A stretch of 64,000 nt of DNA from an uncultured Blautia sp. GTDB lineage: Bacteria; Bacillota; Clostridia; Lachnospirales; Lachnospiraceae. This document shows positions 16,293 through 25,217 of this stretch, piece after piece. Every line of letters starts with the position of its first letter. The first letter of the stretch is position 1. A model generated the notes under the pieces. The model ran no database searches. It saw only the letters and a list, made by a program, of their open reading frames with translations, and was not told the origin of the DNA. Made by a program: the position numbers and the translations under genes. The stretch covers positions 34,340-98,339 of the forward strand of contig CALCDJ010000087.1 of the NCBI GenBank assembly GCA_937900135.1, given 5' to 3'.

Positions 16293-16910
16293 TCAAGAAA
16301 AATTCATCAATATCCTTTGGTACAAACGATCAGCCAGGAGTTCATGCCCATATCCGGTAAGATGAATGCCATCGGTTGTGATACAGGAAAGCCCGTGGGT
16401 ATGCGAAGCTTCCATAAAAAAATCCTGCAAAGGCACATAAGGCAGGGTATATGTTTCAGAAAGCATACGGATTCCTTTCTGCATAATATTCAGAAGGGGA
16501 AACCAGTTCAGATATTCTGCCGGCTTTGAAAAAAGAAAAGGCTCTATCAGAATCAGCTTTGGAACATGAGCCAGAAGTTGTTTGAGGAGAATTTCATACT
16601 GCTGAAAAAAGGTCTCCATCATTTTTTCCTGCTGTTCTGGTGTGCGCCGGGTATTCATCATAAGTCCCATATCATTGATGCCAATAAGAAGGGTGATAAG
16701 ATCTACGTTCAGCGGCAGATTTTCATTGGATACATAATTCAGAAGGCGTGTGATGGTGAAGCCATCTGTCCCTCTGTTATAAAATTGCCAGGAATAACCG
16801 TCCAAAGCGCTTAGACGATCCAGATCCCTTACATATCCTTCTCCTAAGGGCGGCGATGACAGAAGCCTGCCGCAATCGGTGATGCTGTCTCCAAGACAAA
16901 GAATTTTCAT
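16293..16910 (-). CDS. SGNH/GDSL-family esterase
   Basis: 205-residue SGNH hydrolase: block I LCLGDSITDCGRL (nucleophile Ser9), block II Gly in NRGTDG, block III GINDMG with its Asn, and block V TTDGIHLTGYGHELLA with the Asp/His pair. No signal peptide is seen, so it is cytoplasmic; related enzymes deacylate lipids or carbohydrates. GGGAGG lies 4 nt before the ATG at 16910, and the longer reading to 17054 crosses the intergenic region. Divergent from the Tad pilus operon. Confidence 0.88.
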   Translation of the reverse strand: MKILCLGDSITDCGRLLSSPPLGEGYVRDLDRLSALDGYSWQFYNRGTDGFTITRLLNYVSNENLPLNVDLITLLIGINDMGLMMNTRRTPEQQEKMMETFFQQYEILLKQLLAHVPKLILIEPFLFSKPAEYLNWFPLLNIMQKGIRMLSETYTLPYVPLQDFFMEASHTHGLSCITTDGIHLTGYGHELLADRLYQRILMNFS

Positions 16911-17102
16911 AATACCTCCCATAACTGTTTCTGCTTTTGTTTTACCATTGAAAAGAAGTATGGTCAAGAAAAAATAGAAAAAAGGGTCTGGACAAAACCA
17001 GAACGATGACATATAATAATCCTTACCAGAAATCTTCTGGTATTCTATCGTCAATTCAGACGAACGATCCCATTTTTACAAAAGAGTCATAAGAATAGCT
17101 GT

Positions 17103-17690
17103 ATGTATGTGATTTCAACAGGGGGATACTGGGCGTTTATGCAGCTTTTCACAAGGAAACAAAGGAAAGCGGGTGATCCTATCATTTGGTATACCGGATT
17201 GCCGGTGGTGGTCGCTGCGGTGGCAGTGGTTATGGATTTAAGCCGCGCAAGGGTGGAGAATGGATGGATTCTGCTGTCCCTTGGAGCCGGTTTTCTTCTT
17301 CGGTGGCAGACGGAAGGGGCAAGGGGACTTGCAGATTATGGCGGCGGAGTGCTGCTCCCTTTGGTGCTGTTGCTTTGGCTGTTCTATTTTCGTATGCTGG
17401 GTCCCGGAGACATTAAGCTGTTCTGTGCATTAGGCGGCTTTATGGGAACCGATCAAATCTGGAAATGCATCCTGGTTTCTTTTGCGCTGGGTGCAGTCAT
17501 ATCTTTGGCAGTTCTGATTTCTTTAGGCGAGATCCGCCACAGAATCCAATATTTCAATGATTATATACGAGAATGTCTGTACACGGGAAAGATACGGCCC
17601 TACTACCGCAGAGGAATGGAACTGGAAAATATCCATTTTACAGTACCTGTGTTTTTAAGCGTTTTGTTATATGCGGGAGGTGTGTATTGA
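17103..17690 (+). CDS. tadV: A24-family prepilin peptidase of the Tad pilus
   Basis: 195-residue polytopic membrane protease. The two catalytic aspartates of A24 peptidases are visible: Asp45 in VVMDLSRARVENGW and the GxGD motif in RMLGPGDIKLFCALGG near residues 97-112. It should cut the short Flp pilin leader encoded at 21756 and possibly the pseudopilins. The ribosome binding site is weak and the start could instead be GTG at 17109 or ATG at 17142. First gene of the Tad operon, with a TGA overlapping the next start. A second, shorter peptidase lies at 24380. Confidence 0.82.
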   Translation: MYVISTGGYWAFMQLFTRKQRKAGDPIIWYTGLPVVVAAVAVVMDLSRARVENGWILLSLGAGFLLRWQTEGARGLADYGGGVLLPLVLLLWLFYFRMLGPGDIKLFCALGGFMGTDQIWKCILVSFALGAVISLAVLISLGEIRHRIQYFNDYIRECLYTGKIRPYYRRGMELENIHFTVPVFLSVLLYAGGVY

Positions 17691-18700
17691 AGAAAAACAT
17701 ATTCGCGGTTTGCGATCTGGAGGTGGATTATGCCTGTAATTTTATGGGCTATCTGAACCAGAAGAAAAACATTCCTTTTGAGATCCAGGCATTTACCAGT
17801 ACCGAAAGTCTCATTGCCTACGGAAAGAAAAATCATATTGAGCTGCTGTTGATTTCCGATAAGGCCATGTGCAGGGAAGTACGGGAACTGGATATTGGAA
17901 AAATCATTATTTTATCAGAGGGTGTACACCCTCCGGAACTGGATCAATATCCCAGTGTTTACAAATATCAGTCCTCCTCCGATGTCATCCGTGAAGTTAT
18001 GGCATGCTATGGGGAAGAGAAGGCAGTTCTGCCGGTACAGTTTCCAGTATTGAAGAAGACGACGGAGATATTGGGAGTTTATTCTCCCCTTGGAAGATGC
18101 CTGAAAACTTCATTCGCACTTACTCTTGGACAGGTACTGGCAAGAGAACGGGCAGTCCTCTATCTGAACCTGGAGGAATATTCCGGCTTTGAGGAACTGT
18201 TTGGAAAAGGGTTTTCCCATAACTTAAGTGACCTTTTGTACTATGTACGTCAGGGAAATCAGAACCTGACATTAAAAATGAGCGGCATGATACAGACTGT
18301 AAATAACCTGGATTTTTTGCCGCCGGTAAAAGCTCCGGCGGATATTATCAGCACTCCCTGGAGTGATTGGGAGTTGTTGATTCAGGAGATTATACAGCAT
18401 AGTCCCTATGAGATTCTGGTGCTGGATATTGGAAATGGGATCGAAGAACTGTTCCAGCTCCTGGATCTGTGTAAATGTGTGTACATGCCGGTGCTTTCGG
18501 ATGTGATGTCTGTCAGTAAGATTGCTCAGTTTGAGAATCTTCTTCGGATCTGGGATTATCCCCAGGTTTTGGCCAAGACTGTGAAGATCAAACCGCCTTA
18601 TCATACAGGCACCACATCTCCGGAAGCATATGTGGAACAGCTGGTGTGGAGTGAACTGGGAGATTATGTAAGGAATCTTCTGAGAAAGGATAAGGAATGA
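17687..18700 (+). CDS. CpaE-like pilus assembly/localisation protein
   Basis: 337-residue protein with an N-terminal receiver-like half and a C-terminal MinD/CpaE-like ATPase half: SPLGRCLKTSFALTLGQVLA near 125 (altered Walker A), then AVLYLNLEEYSGFEELFG and EILVLDIGNGIEELFQLLD. CpaE proteins position the Tad pilus. The start is a TTG at 17687 overlapping the TGA of the peptidase gene, 6 nt after GGGAGG; no ATG serves. The P-loop lacks the usual glycine pair, so ATP hydrolysis is uncertain. It overlaps tadA by 4 bp. Confidence 0.75.
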   Translation: MKKNIFAVCDLEVDYACNFMGYLNQKKNIPFEIQAFTSTESLIAYGKKNHIELLLISDKAMCREVRELDIGKIIILSEGVHPPELDQYPSVYKYQSSSDVIREVMACYGEEKAVLPVQFPVLKKTTEILGVYSPLGRCLKTSFALTLGQVLARERAVLYLNLEEYSGFEELFGKGFSHNLSDLLYYVRQGNQNLTLKMSGMIQTVNNLDFLPPVKAPADIISTPWSDWELLIQEIIQHSPYEILVLDIGNGIEELFQLLDLCKCVYMPVLSDVMSVSKIAQFENLLRIWDYPQVLAKTVKIKPPYHTGTTSPEAYVEQLVWSELGDYVRNLLRKDKE

Positions 18701-19887
18701 GCAGAAATATATTTCGACAACTGCGGCTTCTTCTGATGGAAAAGCTGGACTTGTCCAGAGAACTCACAGATGAAGAAATACTGGAGGTCATCGACGATCT
18801 GATTTTAAACCAGATACAGGATACCTGTGTGGCATTGAAGGAAAAGGTACAGCTTCGTCAGGAACTATTCTATTCTGTGCGAAAACTGGATGTTCTTCAG
18901 GAACTGATTGAAGATGAATCGGTGACAGAGATTATGGTAAATGGACCGGACTCTATCTTTATTGAGCGGGGTGGCCGTCTCACACAATGGAATAAGACTT
19001 TTACCTCCAGAGAAAAACTGGAGGATGTGATTCAGCAGATTGTAGGAAAATGTAATCGTGTGGTGAATGAATCCATGCCCATTGTAGATGCCAGACTGGA
19101 TAATGGCGCACGTGTCAATGCAGTTGTCCGTCCAGTAGCTTTAAACGGACCCATTCTTACAATTCGCCGTTTCCCGGATGAACCGATTACCATGGATAAG
19201 CTGATCCGTCTTGGAAGTATTTCAAAGGAATGCGCAGAATTTCTGGCGAAGCTGGTAACTGCCCGATATTCCATGGTGATCGGCGGTGGTACAGGAAGCG
19301 GAAAAACAACTTTTCTCGGGGCTCTCTCCCAGTACATTCCCAAAGATGAACGTTTGATTACCATTGAAGATAATGCAGAATTGAAAATACAGGGAATTTC
19401 CAATCTGGTACGGCTGGAGGCCAAAATGGCAAATATGGAAGGCGCCATGTCCGTTAGTATCCGTGATTTGATTAAGACTGCATTGCGAATGCGGCCAGAT
19501 CGAATTGTAGTGGGAGAAGTCCGGGGAGGAGAAGCGGTGGATATGCTTCAGGCATTGAATACCGGACATGAAGGCAGTTTAAGTACCGCTCATGCCAATT
19601 CCAGCAAGGATATGTTGAGCCGTCTGGAGATGATGACATTGATGGGAGTGGATCTGCCGCTGGAGGCCATTCGCAGGCAGATTGCTTCCGGTGTGGACAT
19701 TCTGATCCATCTGGGAAGGATGCGGGATAAATCCAGGAAGGTACTGGAGATAACAGAGGTATGTGGTTTTGAAAACCATGAAATTATGACACAGCCGCTT
19801 TACCAGTGGAAGGAAGGAGAAGGTCTGGTGCAGGTTTCTCCTTTAATCCATAGGGAAAAGCTGGTGCGGGCGGGGGTTACAGTATGA
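18697..19887 (+). CDS. tadA: Tad pilus secretion ATPase TadA/CpaF
   Basis: 396-residue type II/IV secretion ATPase. It has the N-terminal SVTEIMVNGPDSIFIERGG segment, Walker A GGGTGSGKTTFLGAL near 195-208, Asp box TIEDNAEL, Walker B region RIVVGEVRGGEAVDML near 270, and His box TGHEGSLSTAHANS. The hexamer powers Flp pilus extension and probably retraction at the inner face of the membrane. ATGA overlaps join it to the CpaE-like gene before and tadB after. Confidence 0.95.
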   Translation: MSRNIFRQLRLLLMEKLDLSRELTDEEILEVIDDLILNQIQDTCVALKEKVQLRQELFYSVRKLDVLQELIEDESVTEIMVNGPDSIFIERGGRLTQWNKTFTSREKLEDVIQQIVGKCNRVVNESMPIVDARLDNGARVNAVVRPVALNGPILTIRRFPDEPITMDKLIRLGSISKECAEFLAKLVTARYSMVIGGGTGSGKTTFLGALSQYIPKDERLITIEDNAELKIQGISNLVRLEAKMANMEGAMSVSIRDLIKTALRMRPDRIVVGEVRGGEAVDMLQALNTGHEGSLSTAHANSSKDMLSRLEMMTLMGVDLPLEAIRRQIASGVDILIHLGRMRDKSRKVLEITEVCGFENHEIMTQPLYQWKEGEGLVQVSPLIHREKLVRAGVTV

Positions 19888-20627
19888 AACAGAATTATCA
19901 GGAATACCATTTTACAAAAAAAGAGATTGGAAAATATACCATTCAGAGTCTGCTTCTGTGCGGGACAGTGGATTATCTTTTTTATCAGAATCCCTGGGGG
20001 ATGCTGGCAGTAGTTCCTGTGGCAGTTTTGTTTCTTCGCTGGAAGAAGAAACAGCTGATCCGGGAACGGAAACGTGTATTGAATTACCAGTTTAAGGATG
20101 CGCTGAACGCGTTCAGTGTGGCAGTTCAGGCAGGCTATTCCATGGAAAATGCGGTGAAGGCCTGTGCAAGGGATCTGGAACGGCTTTACCCTAAGGAAGC
20201 TGATATTGTACAGGAATTTCGTTACATGGAAAGCCAACAAAGTGTCAGCGTTCCAGTGGAAGAACTGTTTCTGGATCTGGGGGAACGGTGCCAGATCGAG
20301 GACATAGAAAATTTTGCTGCTGTTTTTTATACCGCCAAGCGAACCGGAGGAGATATGAATCAGGTAATTCAAAAGGTATCTCGGATGTTGGGCGATAAGA
20401 TAGAAGTAAAAAAAGAGATTGAAGCGACTCTGGCAGCTAAAAAATCAGAGCAGATGATCATGAGTCTGATGCCTGCAGGGATTATTTTGTATTTGCAGCT
20501 GACCTCACCGGGATTTCTAAGTGTGTTGTATGGAAATCCCTTTGGGATTTGCGCTATGACTATCTGCCTTGGGATTTATGCAGGAGCATATTGGATGGGA
20601 AGAAAAATTGTGGATATTGAGGTGTGA
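19884..20627 (+). CDS. tadB: Tad pilus platform protein TadB
   Basis: 247-residue type II secretion F-domain membrane protein. Two hydrophobic segments near the start (SLLLCGTVDYLF, LAVVPVAVLFLRW), the F-domain core (ALNAFSVAVQAGYSMENAVKACARDLE, then FAAVFYTAKRTGGDMNQVI) and two C-terminal helices. With TadC it forms the membrane platform driven by TadA. Overlaps both neighbours by 4 bp. Confidence 0.9.
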   Translation: MKQNYQEYHFTKKEIGKYTIQSLLLCGTVDYLFYQNPWGMLAVVPVAVLFLRWKKKQLIRERKRVLNYQFKDALNAFSVAVQAGYSMENAVKACARDLERLYPKEADIVQEFRYMESQQSVSVPVEELFLDLGERCQIEDIENFAAVFYTAKRTGGDMNQVIQKVSRMLGDKIEVKKEIEATLAAKKSEQMIMSLMPAGIILYLQLTSPGFLSVLYGNPFGICAMTICLGIYAGAYWMGRKIVDIEV

Positions 20628-21700
20628 AATGGAAGAAAAAACAGGACAGGTATGGAAGATTAGGAGAGCTTATGTGGATACATGTGGTGATTTTTATTTT
20701 GATCTTTGGCAGCTGTGGGGCCTGGAAGACCGGGTGGCTTCCAATGGAAGGGCTTGGGGACGAAAAAGGACGCCGGATGTTTCTTATGGTCGCTTTGGCC
20801 GGGAACCTGCTTGGGATGGCCATTACGCTGCAGGGAAGTCAGGGGGCAGATTCCCATCAGGAGTATCGTTTGCCGAAGGAAGAAACAGGAGCCTACGAAA
20901 AGGAGTTTCTGGTTTCTGTGGATGGAAAAGACGCGGCTTCCATTTATGTGCAGATTCCGGAAAAAGAAACAGAAGAAGAGACGCAGGAGGAGCCGGTAAA
21001 GGAGCCGTCAAAGAAAGAAAAACAGGAAAAGGAATTAAAGGATGCCATTGCCCTGTATAACCAGGAACGGAACGATCCGGATTATTATTATCTTCCGGAT
21101 TCTCTGGATGGCAGAACCCTGGAATGGAAACAGCCGAAAGATCGTTCAGGCGCTCTTCTGGCAAGCCTGAGTCTGTTTGCCGGACTGGTGCTTTTGGTAA
21201 AGAAGGCAAGAGAAGAGCAGGAGGCGCTGGTACGGCGGTCGGAACAGCTTTTTATGGATTATCCTGGTCTGGTAATGAAATTTACTCTTTTGGTGCAGGC
21301 AGGTATGACTGTGCGAAAAGCCTTTCAGAAAATAGGGACAGATTATCGAAGGAGGAATGGGGGGAAGGAGCGTTTTGCCTATGAAGAGGTTCTGACGGCC
21401 TGTTATGAGATGGACAGCGGGATATCCGAGATGGAGGCTTATCGGAGATTCGGAGAACGCTGTGGACAGATTCAATATAAGACGCTCGCCACCCTTCTCA
21501 TCCAGAATCTTCAGAAGGGAAGCAGACGAATGGTAGATCTGCTGGAAAAGGAAGCCCTTGAAGCATGGGATGAAAGAAAACGTAAAGCCAGGGTGCTTGG
21601 AGAAGCGGCAGCGACAAAACTTCTTTTTCCAATGGTTTTGATGCTTCTTGTGGTAATGGCTATTATTATGGTTCCGGCATTTTTATCTTTTTACAGTTAG
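20624..21700 (+). CDS. tadC: Tad pilus platform protein TadC
   Basis: 358-residue second F-domain platform protein: LVMKFTLLVQAGMTVRKAFQKIG near 215, then ALATLLIQ-type segment TLATLLIQNLQKGSRRMVDLLE and a final helix (LLFPMVLMLLVVMAIIMVPAF). It differs from most TadC proteins by a long hydrophilic insert at about residues 70-175 with many Glu/Lys (KEKQEKELKDAIALYNQER) that should face one side of the membrane. The insert function is unknown. Confidence 0.88.
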   Translation: MKWKKKQDRYGRLGELMWIHVVIFILIFGSCGAWKTGWLPMEGLGDEKGRRMFLMVALAGNLLGMAITLQGSQGADSHQEYRLPKEETGAYEKEFLVSVDGKDAASIYVQIPEKETEEETQEEPVKEPSKKEKQEKELKDAIALYNQERNDPDYYYLPDSLDGRTLEWKQPKDRSGALLASLSLFAGLVLLVKKAREEQEALVRRSEQLFMDYPGLVMKFTLLVQAGMTVRKAFQKIGTDYRRRNGGKERFAYEEVLTACYEMDSGISEMEAYRRFGERCGQIQYKTLATLLIQNLQKGSRRMVDLLEKEALEAWDERKRKARVLGEAAATKLLFPMVLMLLVVMAIIMVPAFLSFYS

Positions 21701-21755
21701 ACAGAGTGCCCCAAAGGGTTACATAGATAAAGCATGGCAGAAAGGAGGTGAGCAT

Positions 21756-21935
21756 ATGGGGGAATTGTGCAGGCTGGCAAAAGATTTTGCCATGGAAGAG
21801 GATGCTGTAGGAGTTGTGGAAATCATTTTAATTCTGGTAGTTCTGATTGGTCTTGTGATCATCTTTAAAGAGCAGATTACCAATTTGGTTCAGAGTATCT
21901 TGTCTAAAATCGCGAAACAAAGCAATTCCATTTAA
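21756..21935 (+). CDS. flp: Flp1-type major pilin (59 residues)
   Basis: Short ORF MGELCRLAKDFAMEEDAVGV followed by VEIILILVVLIGLVIIFKEQ and a basic tail. The acidic leader, the Gly-Val-Val-Glu junction and the aliphatic helix match Flp1-like type IVb pilins of Clostridia (typical GMGTVEIILI). The Glu two residues after Gly19-Val would act in pilin self-assembly. AAAGGAGGTG at 21741-21750 is 5 nt from the ATG. It lies 55 bases after tadC and is the expected major subunit of the pilus. Confidence 0.85.
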   Translation: MGELCRLAKDFAMEEDAVGVVEIILILVVLIGLVIIFKEQITNLVQSILSKIAKQSNSI

Positions 21936-21982
21936 GTAAGAGAAGAAATCCCGGATATGTAAAAAGGGAGGAGGTGTACCCT

Positions 21983-23470
21983 ATGGTAAAAAAAGGAAGT
22001 GTGACTGTTTTTCTGGCATTGATGTTGAGTCTTTTGCTGTCTCTGGTATGTGCCAGTATAGAATCTGTGCGCATGGCAGCAGCAAGGACACAGATTCTGG
22101 GAAGTCTGGATATTGGCCTTTATTCTCTGTTTGGGCAGTATGACAGAGAACTTTTAAAGGAGTATGATCTGTTTTTTCTGGACGGTTCCTGCGGAGGGGG
22201 CACTCTGAAAATGTCCCGGATCTATGACAACATGGAAGAATATATGAAACCGGTGCTGAAACAGAACAGTCAGAAGCTGTCCATTTCTCAGGGTGGATTT
22301 ACCGGTTATCGTCTGGCTACGGATGAAGAAGGCGAGGTCTTTTATCATCAGGTAGTGACTTACATGAAGAAAACTCTGGGGAGCCAGGGGGTGCAGCTTC
22401 TCCTGAACAAAATGCGGGACAGAGAAGAGCAGACAAGGGAAGCAGAACAGAGGGGACAGCAGGCAGAGCAGGGGAATTCCATAGAATCCTATGAGAACGA
22501 AATGCAGTCTGCAGCACAGAAGAGTCAGGATGCAAAGGAAGAGGCAGAAAAAAATGCTTCCGGGGAAGGGGAGCATCTGGAATCTCAGCCTCCCGGGGAA
22601 CATACAGAAGGGACAACGGAAAAGGTGGCAAATCCCATATCAGTAATCAAAAGAATTCGGAAAATGGGCATTCTGGAACTGGTACTTTCCCCAGGAAAAG
22701 GCGCTTCCGAAAAAACTGTGGAAAGAGGGGAGCTGGCGTCTCAGAGAACTCTTCAGAGGGGAATGCCGTTGTTTGGCAGACTGGAAAAGGATAATTCCTA
22801 TGCTTCCGGAATCTTATATCAGCAATATCTTATGGATAAGCTGGGAAATTATCAAAAGCCTTCTCTGGCAGGCTTATCGTATCAGGTGGAATATATTCTG
22901 GGAGGGAAGAACAGCGATCTGGAAAATTTAAAATCAGTTGCCAGGAAACTTTTGTTGATTCGGGAAGGGGTAAATTTCGCTCATCTTCTTTCAGATCCTG
23001 TGAAACGGGCAGAGGCAGAAGCGTTGGCTCTGGCCATTGCTTCCGGGTTTCTTATTCCTCCTGCCGCCGCTATTATTGAAGGCGCGCTTCTGTTGTGCTG
23101 GGCTTTTGGAGAGAGCATTCTGGATGTGCGGGAACTGTTTGACGGTGGAAAGGTAGCGCTTGTGAAGTCTCAGGGAGACTGGCAGCTGTCTCTGGAAAAT
23201 CTGCCAAGACTCCTGGAAGGACTGGATACAGTCCGAAGAGGAAATGAGAAAGGACTTTCCTACGAGGATTACCTTCAGGTACTTCTTCTTACAAAAGGAA
23301 AGGAGGAAAAACTGAAAAGGGGAATGGATATGGTGGAATTGTGTATACGGGCAAAAGGAAGACCGGACTTTCTTCTGGATTCCTGCATTGTTGCGATAGA
23401 AGCTTCTGTAGATGTAAAAGCAAACAAAAGAAAGACCTTTACTGTCACAAAACAGTATTGTTACGGATAA
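21983..23470 (+). CDS. DUF5702-type protein of the Tad locus
   Basis: 495-residue protein with an N-terminal pseudopilin-like segment: KKGSVTVFLALMLSLLLSLV then CASIESVRMAAARTQI. A large, mostly extracytoplasmic region follows, with a Gln/Glu-rich coiled coil near residues 150-210 and a hydrophobic helix near 340-365 (SGFLIPPAAAIIEGALLL). Typical of Firmicutes Tad loci, where it may be a minor pilus or tip component. GGGAGGAGGTG precedes the ATG at 21983; a GTG at 21974 is within the site. Confidence 0.78.
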   Translation: MVKKGSVTVFLALMLSLLLSLVCASIESVRMAAARTQILGSLDIGLYSLFGQYDRELLKEYDLFFLDGSCGGGTLKMSRIYDNMEEYMKPVLKQNSQKLSISQGGFTGYRLATDEEGEVFYHQVVTYMKKTLGSQGVQLLLNKMRDREEQTREAEQRGQQAEQGNSIESYENEMQSAAQKSQDAKEEAEKNASGEGEHLESQPPGEHTEGTTEKVANPISVIKRIRKMGILELVLSPGKGASEKTVERGELASQRTLQRGMPLFGRLEKDNSYASGILYQQYLMDKLGNYQKPSLAGLSYQVEYILGGKNSDLENLKSVARKLLLIREGVNFAHLLSDPVKRAEAEALALAIASGFLIPPAAAIIEGALLLCWAFGESILDVRELFDGGKVALVKSQGDWQLSLENLPRLLEGLDTVRRGNEKGLSYEDYLQVLLLTKGKEEKLKRGMDMVELCIRAKGRPDFLLDSCIVAIEASVDVKANKRKTFTVTKQYCYG

Positions 23471-23500
23471 CAGGAAAATTGGAAAAGGAGGTGCAAAGAG

Positions 23501-24370
23501 ATGCCTTTCCAGAAAGCAAAGGAAATTTTCTCAGACGAATTGGTTCAGGAATTGTGGATAGATAGAATTGGGAATAGAAAGATATGTAAAATGCTTTTTG
23601 AGAATTTAAAAATAAAAAAAGAAAGGAAACGCTCTCTGGATTCTGTTTTTGTTCTGGAAACCCCGATGAACAGAGCAAAAAAGCGGTTTTCTGGAAAGGT
23701 GTCTTTTTGCACCTTCTTCTCAGCATGGAAAAAAGCCAGTTTGTCGGTGGAGACTGCTATGGTACTTCCGATTTTCTTTCTTGGCATGGTAGCTATGATT
23801 TCTTTTATGGATATATATAAGCTTCAGACAGAACATTTGATGAAATTATGCGAAAAGACTAAGGAAGCCGGGATGTATGCATATGTGCTGGATGGAGCCG
23901 GAACGGAGGAAATCATTCTGCCGGATCTGTATACCTATCATCCGGTAGGGGGTGTAATCCCTCTGGGAGATGTGGTGATGCACAATACGGTAAAGGTGCA
24001 TGCGTGGACAGGAAAAACCTATGAGGGACAGGCAGAAGGGCAGGAGACTTCCGAAGAAGCGGAAGAGATGGTCTATGTAACGGAACATGGAAGCGTATAT
24101 CATAAAAGCATGGGATGCAGTTATCTGGATTTATCTGTCACATCGGCCTTGGGGGCATCGGTAGCTTCTATGCGGAATGATTACGGGGAACGATATCAGC
24201 CCTGTGAAGCCTGCAGCAGAAACCAAAGCCCCGGGGGTGTGGTTTATATTACCGGAAAGGGAAATCGTTATCATAATCTGGAAACCTGCAGCGGGCTGAA
24301 GCGGACAGTACGAATGGTGAAGCATTCTCAGGTGGAAGGACATATGGCGGCCTGCAGCCGCTGTGGATAG
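23501..24370 (+). CDS. TadE-like pseudopilin with two Cys/His modules
   Basis: 289-residue protein. A basic, cytoplasmic N-terminus of about 78 residues precedes a pseudopilin helix (SLSVETAMVLPIFFLGMVAM). After a spacer, the C-terminal 100 residues contain two related modules: VYVTEHGSVYHKSMGCSYL...YQPCEACSR (about 190-241) and VYITGKGNRYHNLETCSGL...AACSRCG (about 245-289). Each has Tyr-His, a Cys four to five residues later, and a CxxC at the end, a likely metal or disulfide site. Probably a minor, surface-exposed pilus subunit. Confidence 0.78.
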   Translation: MPFQKAKEIFSDELVQELWIDRIGNRKICKMLFENLKIKKERKRSLDSVFVLETPMNRAKKRFSGKVSFCTFFSAWKKASLSVETAMVLPIFFLGMVAMISFMDIYKLQTEHLMKLCEKTKEAGMYAYVLDGAGTEEIILPDLYTYHPVGGVIPLGDVVMHNTVKVHAWTGKTYEGQAEGQETSEEAEEMVYVTEHGSVYHKSMGCSYLDLSVTSALGASVASMRNDYGERYQPCEACSRNQSPGGVVYITGKGNRYHNLETCSGLKRTVRMVKHSQVEGHMAACSRCG

Positions 24371-24379
24371 GAGAAACAG

Positions 24380-24781
24380 ATGGAGGAAATGGCAATTGTA
24401 ATATTTTTGGGAATCAATAGCTGGCTGGATATCAGGAAAAAACAGATATCCTTGTGGATGACGGGAATATTTGCAGCAGCAGGGATCTGGTATGAGGTAA
24501 AAGGGGGACATATGAACTGGGCATCTTTAGGAGTAGGCGCTGCATTTCTTTTGGGCAGTCTGGCGGTCAAGGGTGCAGTAGGGATGGGAGACGGATGGGT
24601 TCTGGTATCTCTGGGAATCGTTCTGGAGTTTTGGGAATTTATGGTAATGCTTTCCATTGCGTCTGTGCTTGCGGCTCTTTGGGGGATGATGCTCATGGTG
24701 GTATTTCAAAAAAAGAAGGATACGGAAATGCCGTTTCTTCCATTTCTGTTATTGGGATATATGGGAGGATTGTGCTTATGA
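24380..24781 (+). CDS. Second, short A24 prepilin peptidase (CpaA-like)
   Basis: 133-residue membrane protein with the two A24 aspartates: NSWLDIRKKQISLWM (Asp17) and GAVGMGDGWVLVSLG (GxGD near residue 68-71). It is shorter than the peptidase at 17103 and has about four helices. Two such enzymes in one locus suggest separate substrates, for example Flp pilin and the TadE-like pseudopilins. ATGA overlap with the next pseudopilin gene (24778). Confidence 0.78.
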   Translation: MEEMAIVIFLGINSWLDIRKKQISLWMTGIFAAAGIWYEVKGGHMNWASLGVGAAFLLGSLAVKGAVGMGDGWVLVSLGIVLEFWEFMVMLSIASVLAALWGMMLMVVFQKKKDTEMPFLPFLLLGYMGGLCL

Positions 24782-25212
24782 GAATAAAGAACAACTGGAA
24801 AAAGGGAAGTCTGACAGTGGAATTATCCTGTATTATGTCTTTGATTCTTCTTGTGCTGATCGGGCTTTTATATCTCACTTTTTTTGTACATAATCGTGCC
24901 TGGCTGACAGCGGCAGCTTATGAAGCTGCTATTGCCGGGAGTATGGAAGGCGTTAAAGAGAAGGGGCAGGTTTATGAGACTGCCAGACAAAGAAGTGAGG
25001 AACTTGGGAATATAGGCTTTTTTGGGGCAGAAAATCTTTCTGTACAGACCAATGCAGGAAAAACCGTACAGGTTGCTTATGATCTGGATACCATTGCTTC
25101 TTTTGGGGAGCTTAGCTGGCATCTCCGGGCGGAAGGAAGTGCAAAAATCATTCGTCCGGTGGATTGGATCTGGAAGATGAAGGCTGCTTCAGAAATCGTG
25201 GCAGGGGAGTGA
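24778..25212 (+). CDS. TadE-like pseudopilin
   Basis: 144-residue protein with the pseudopilin N-terminus KKGSLTVELSCIMSLILLVL (conserved Glu five or so residues after Gly), one helix, then a soluble domain (LTAAAYEAAIAGSMEG). Minor pilin of the Tad apparatus. The ATG overlaps the TGA of the peptidase gene, which fixes the start; a longer reading from 24595 is a shadow of that gene. Confidence 0.82.
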   Translation: MRIKNNWKKGSLTVELSCIMSLILLVLIGLLYLTFFVHNRAWLTAAAYEAAIAGSMEGVKEKGQVYETARQRSEELGNIGFFGAENLSVQTNAGKTVQVAYDLDTIASFGELSWHLRAEGSAKIIRPVDWIWKMKAASEIVAGE

Positions 25213-25217
25213 ATAAG

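Noticed and set aside
17573..17686. N-terminal extension of the CpaE-like protein from ATG 17573
   Set aside because: It runs in another frame through the peptidase gene; TTG 17687 with GGGAGG is a better start.
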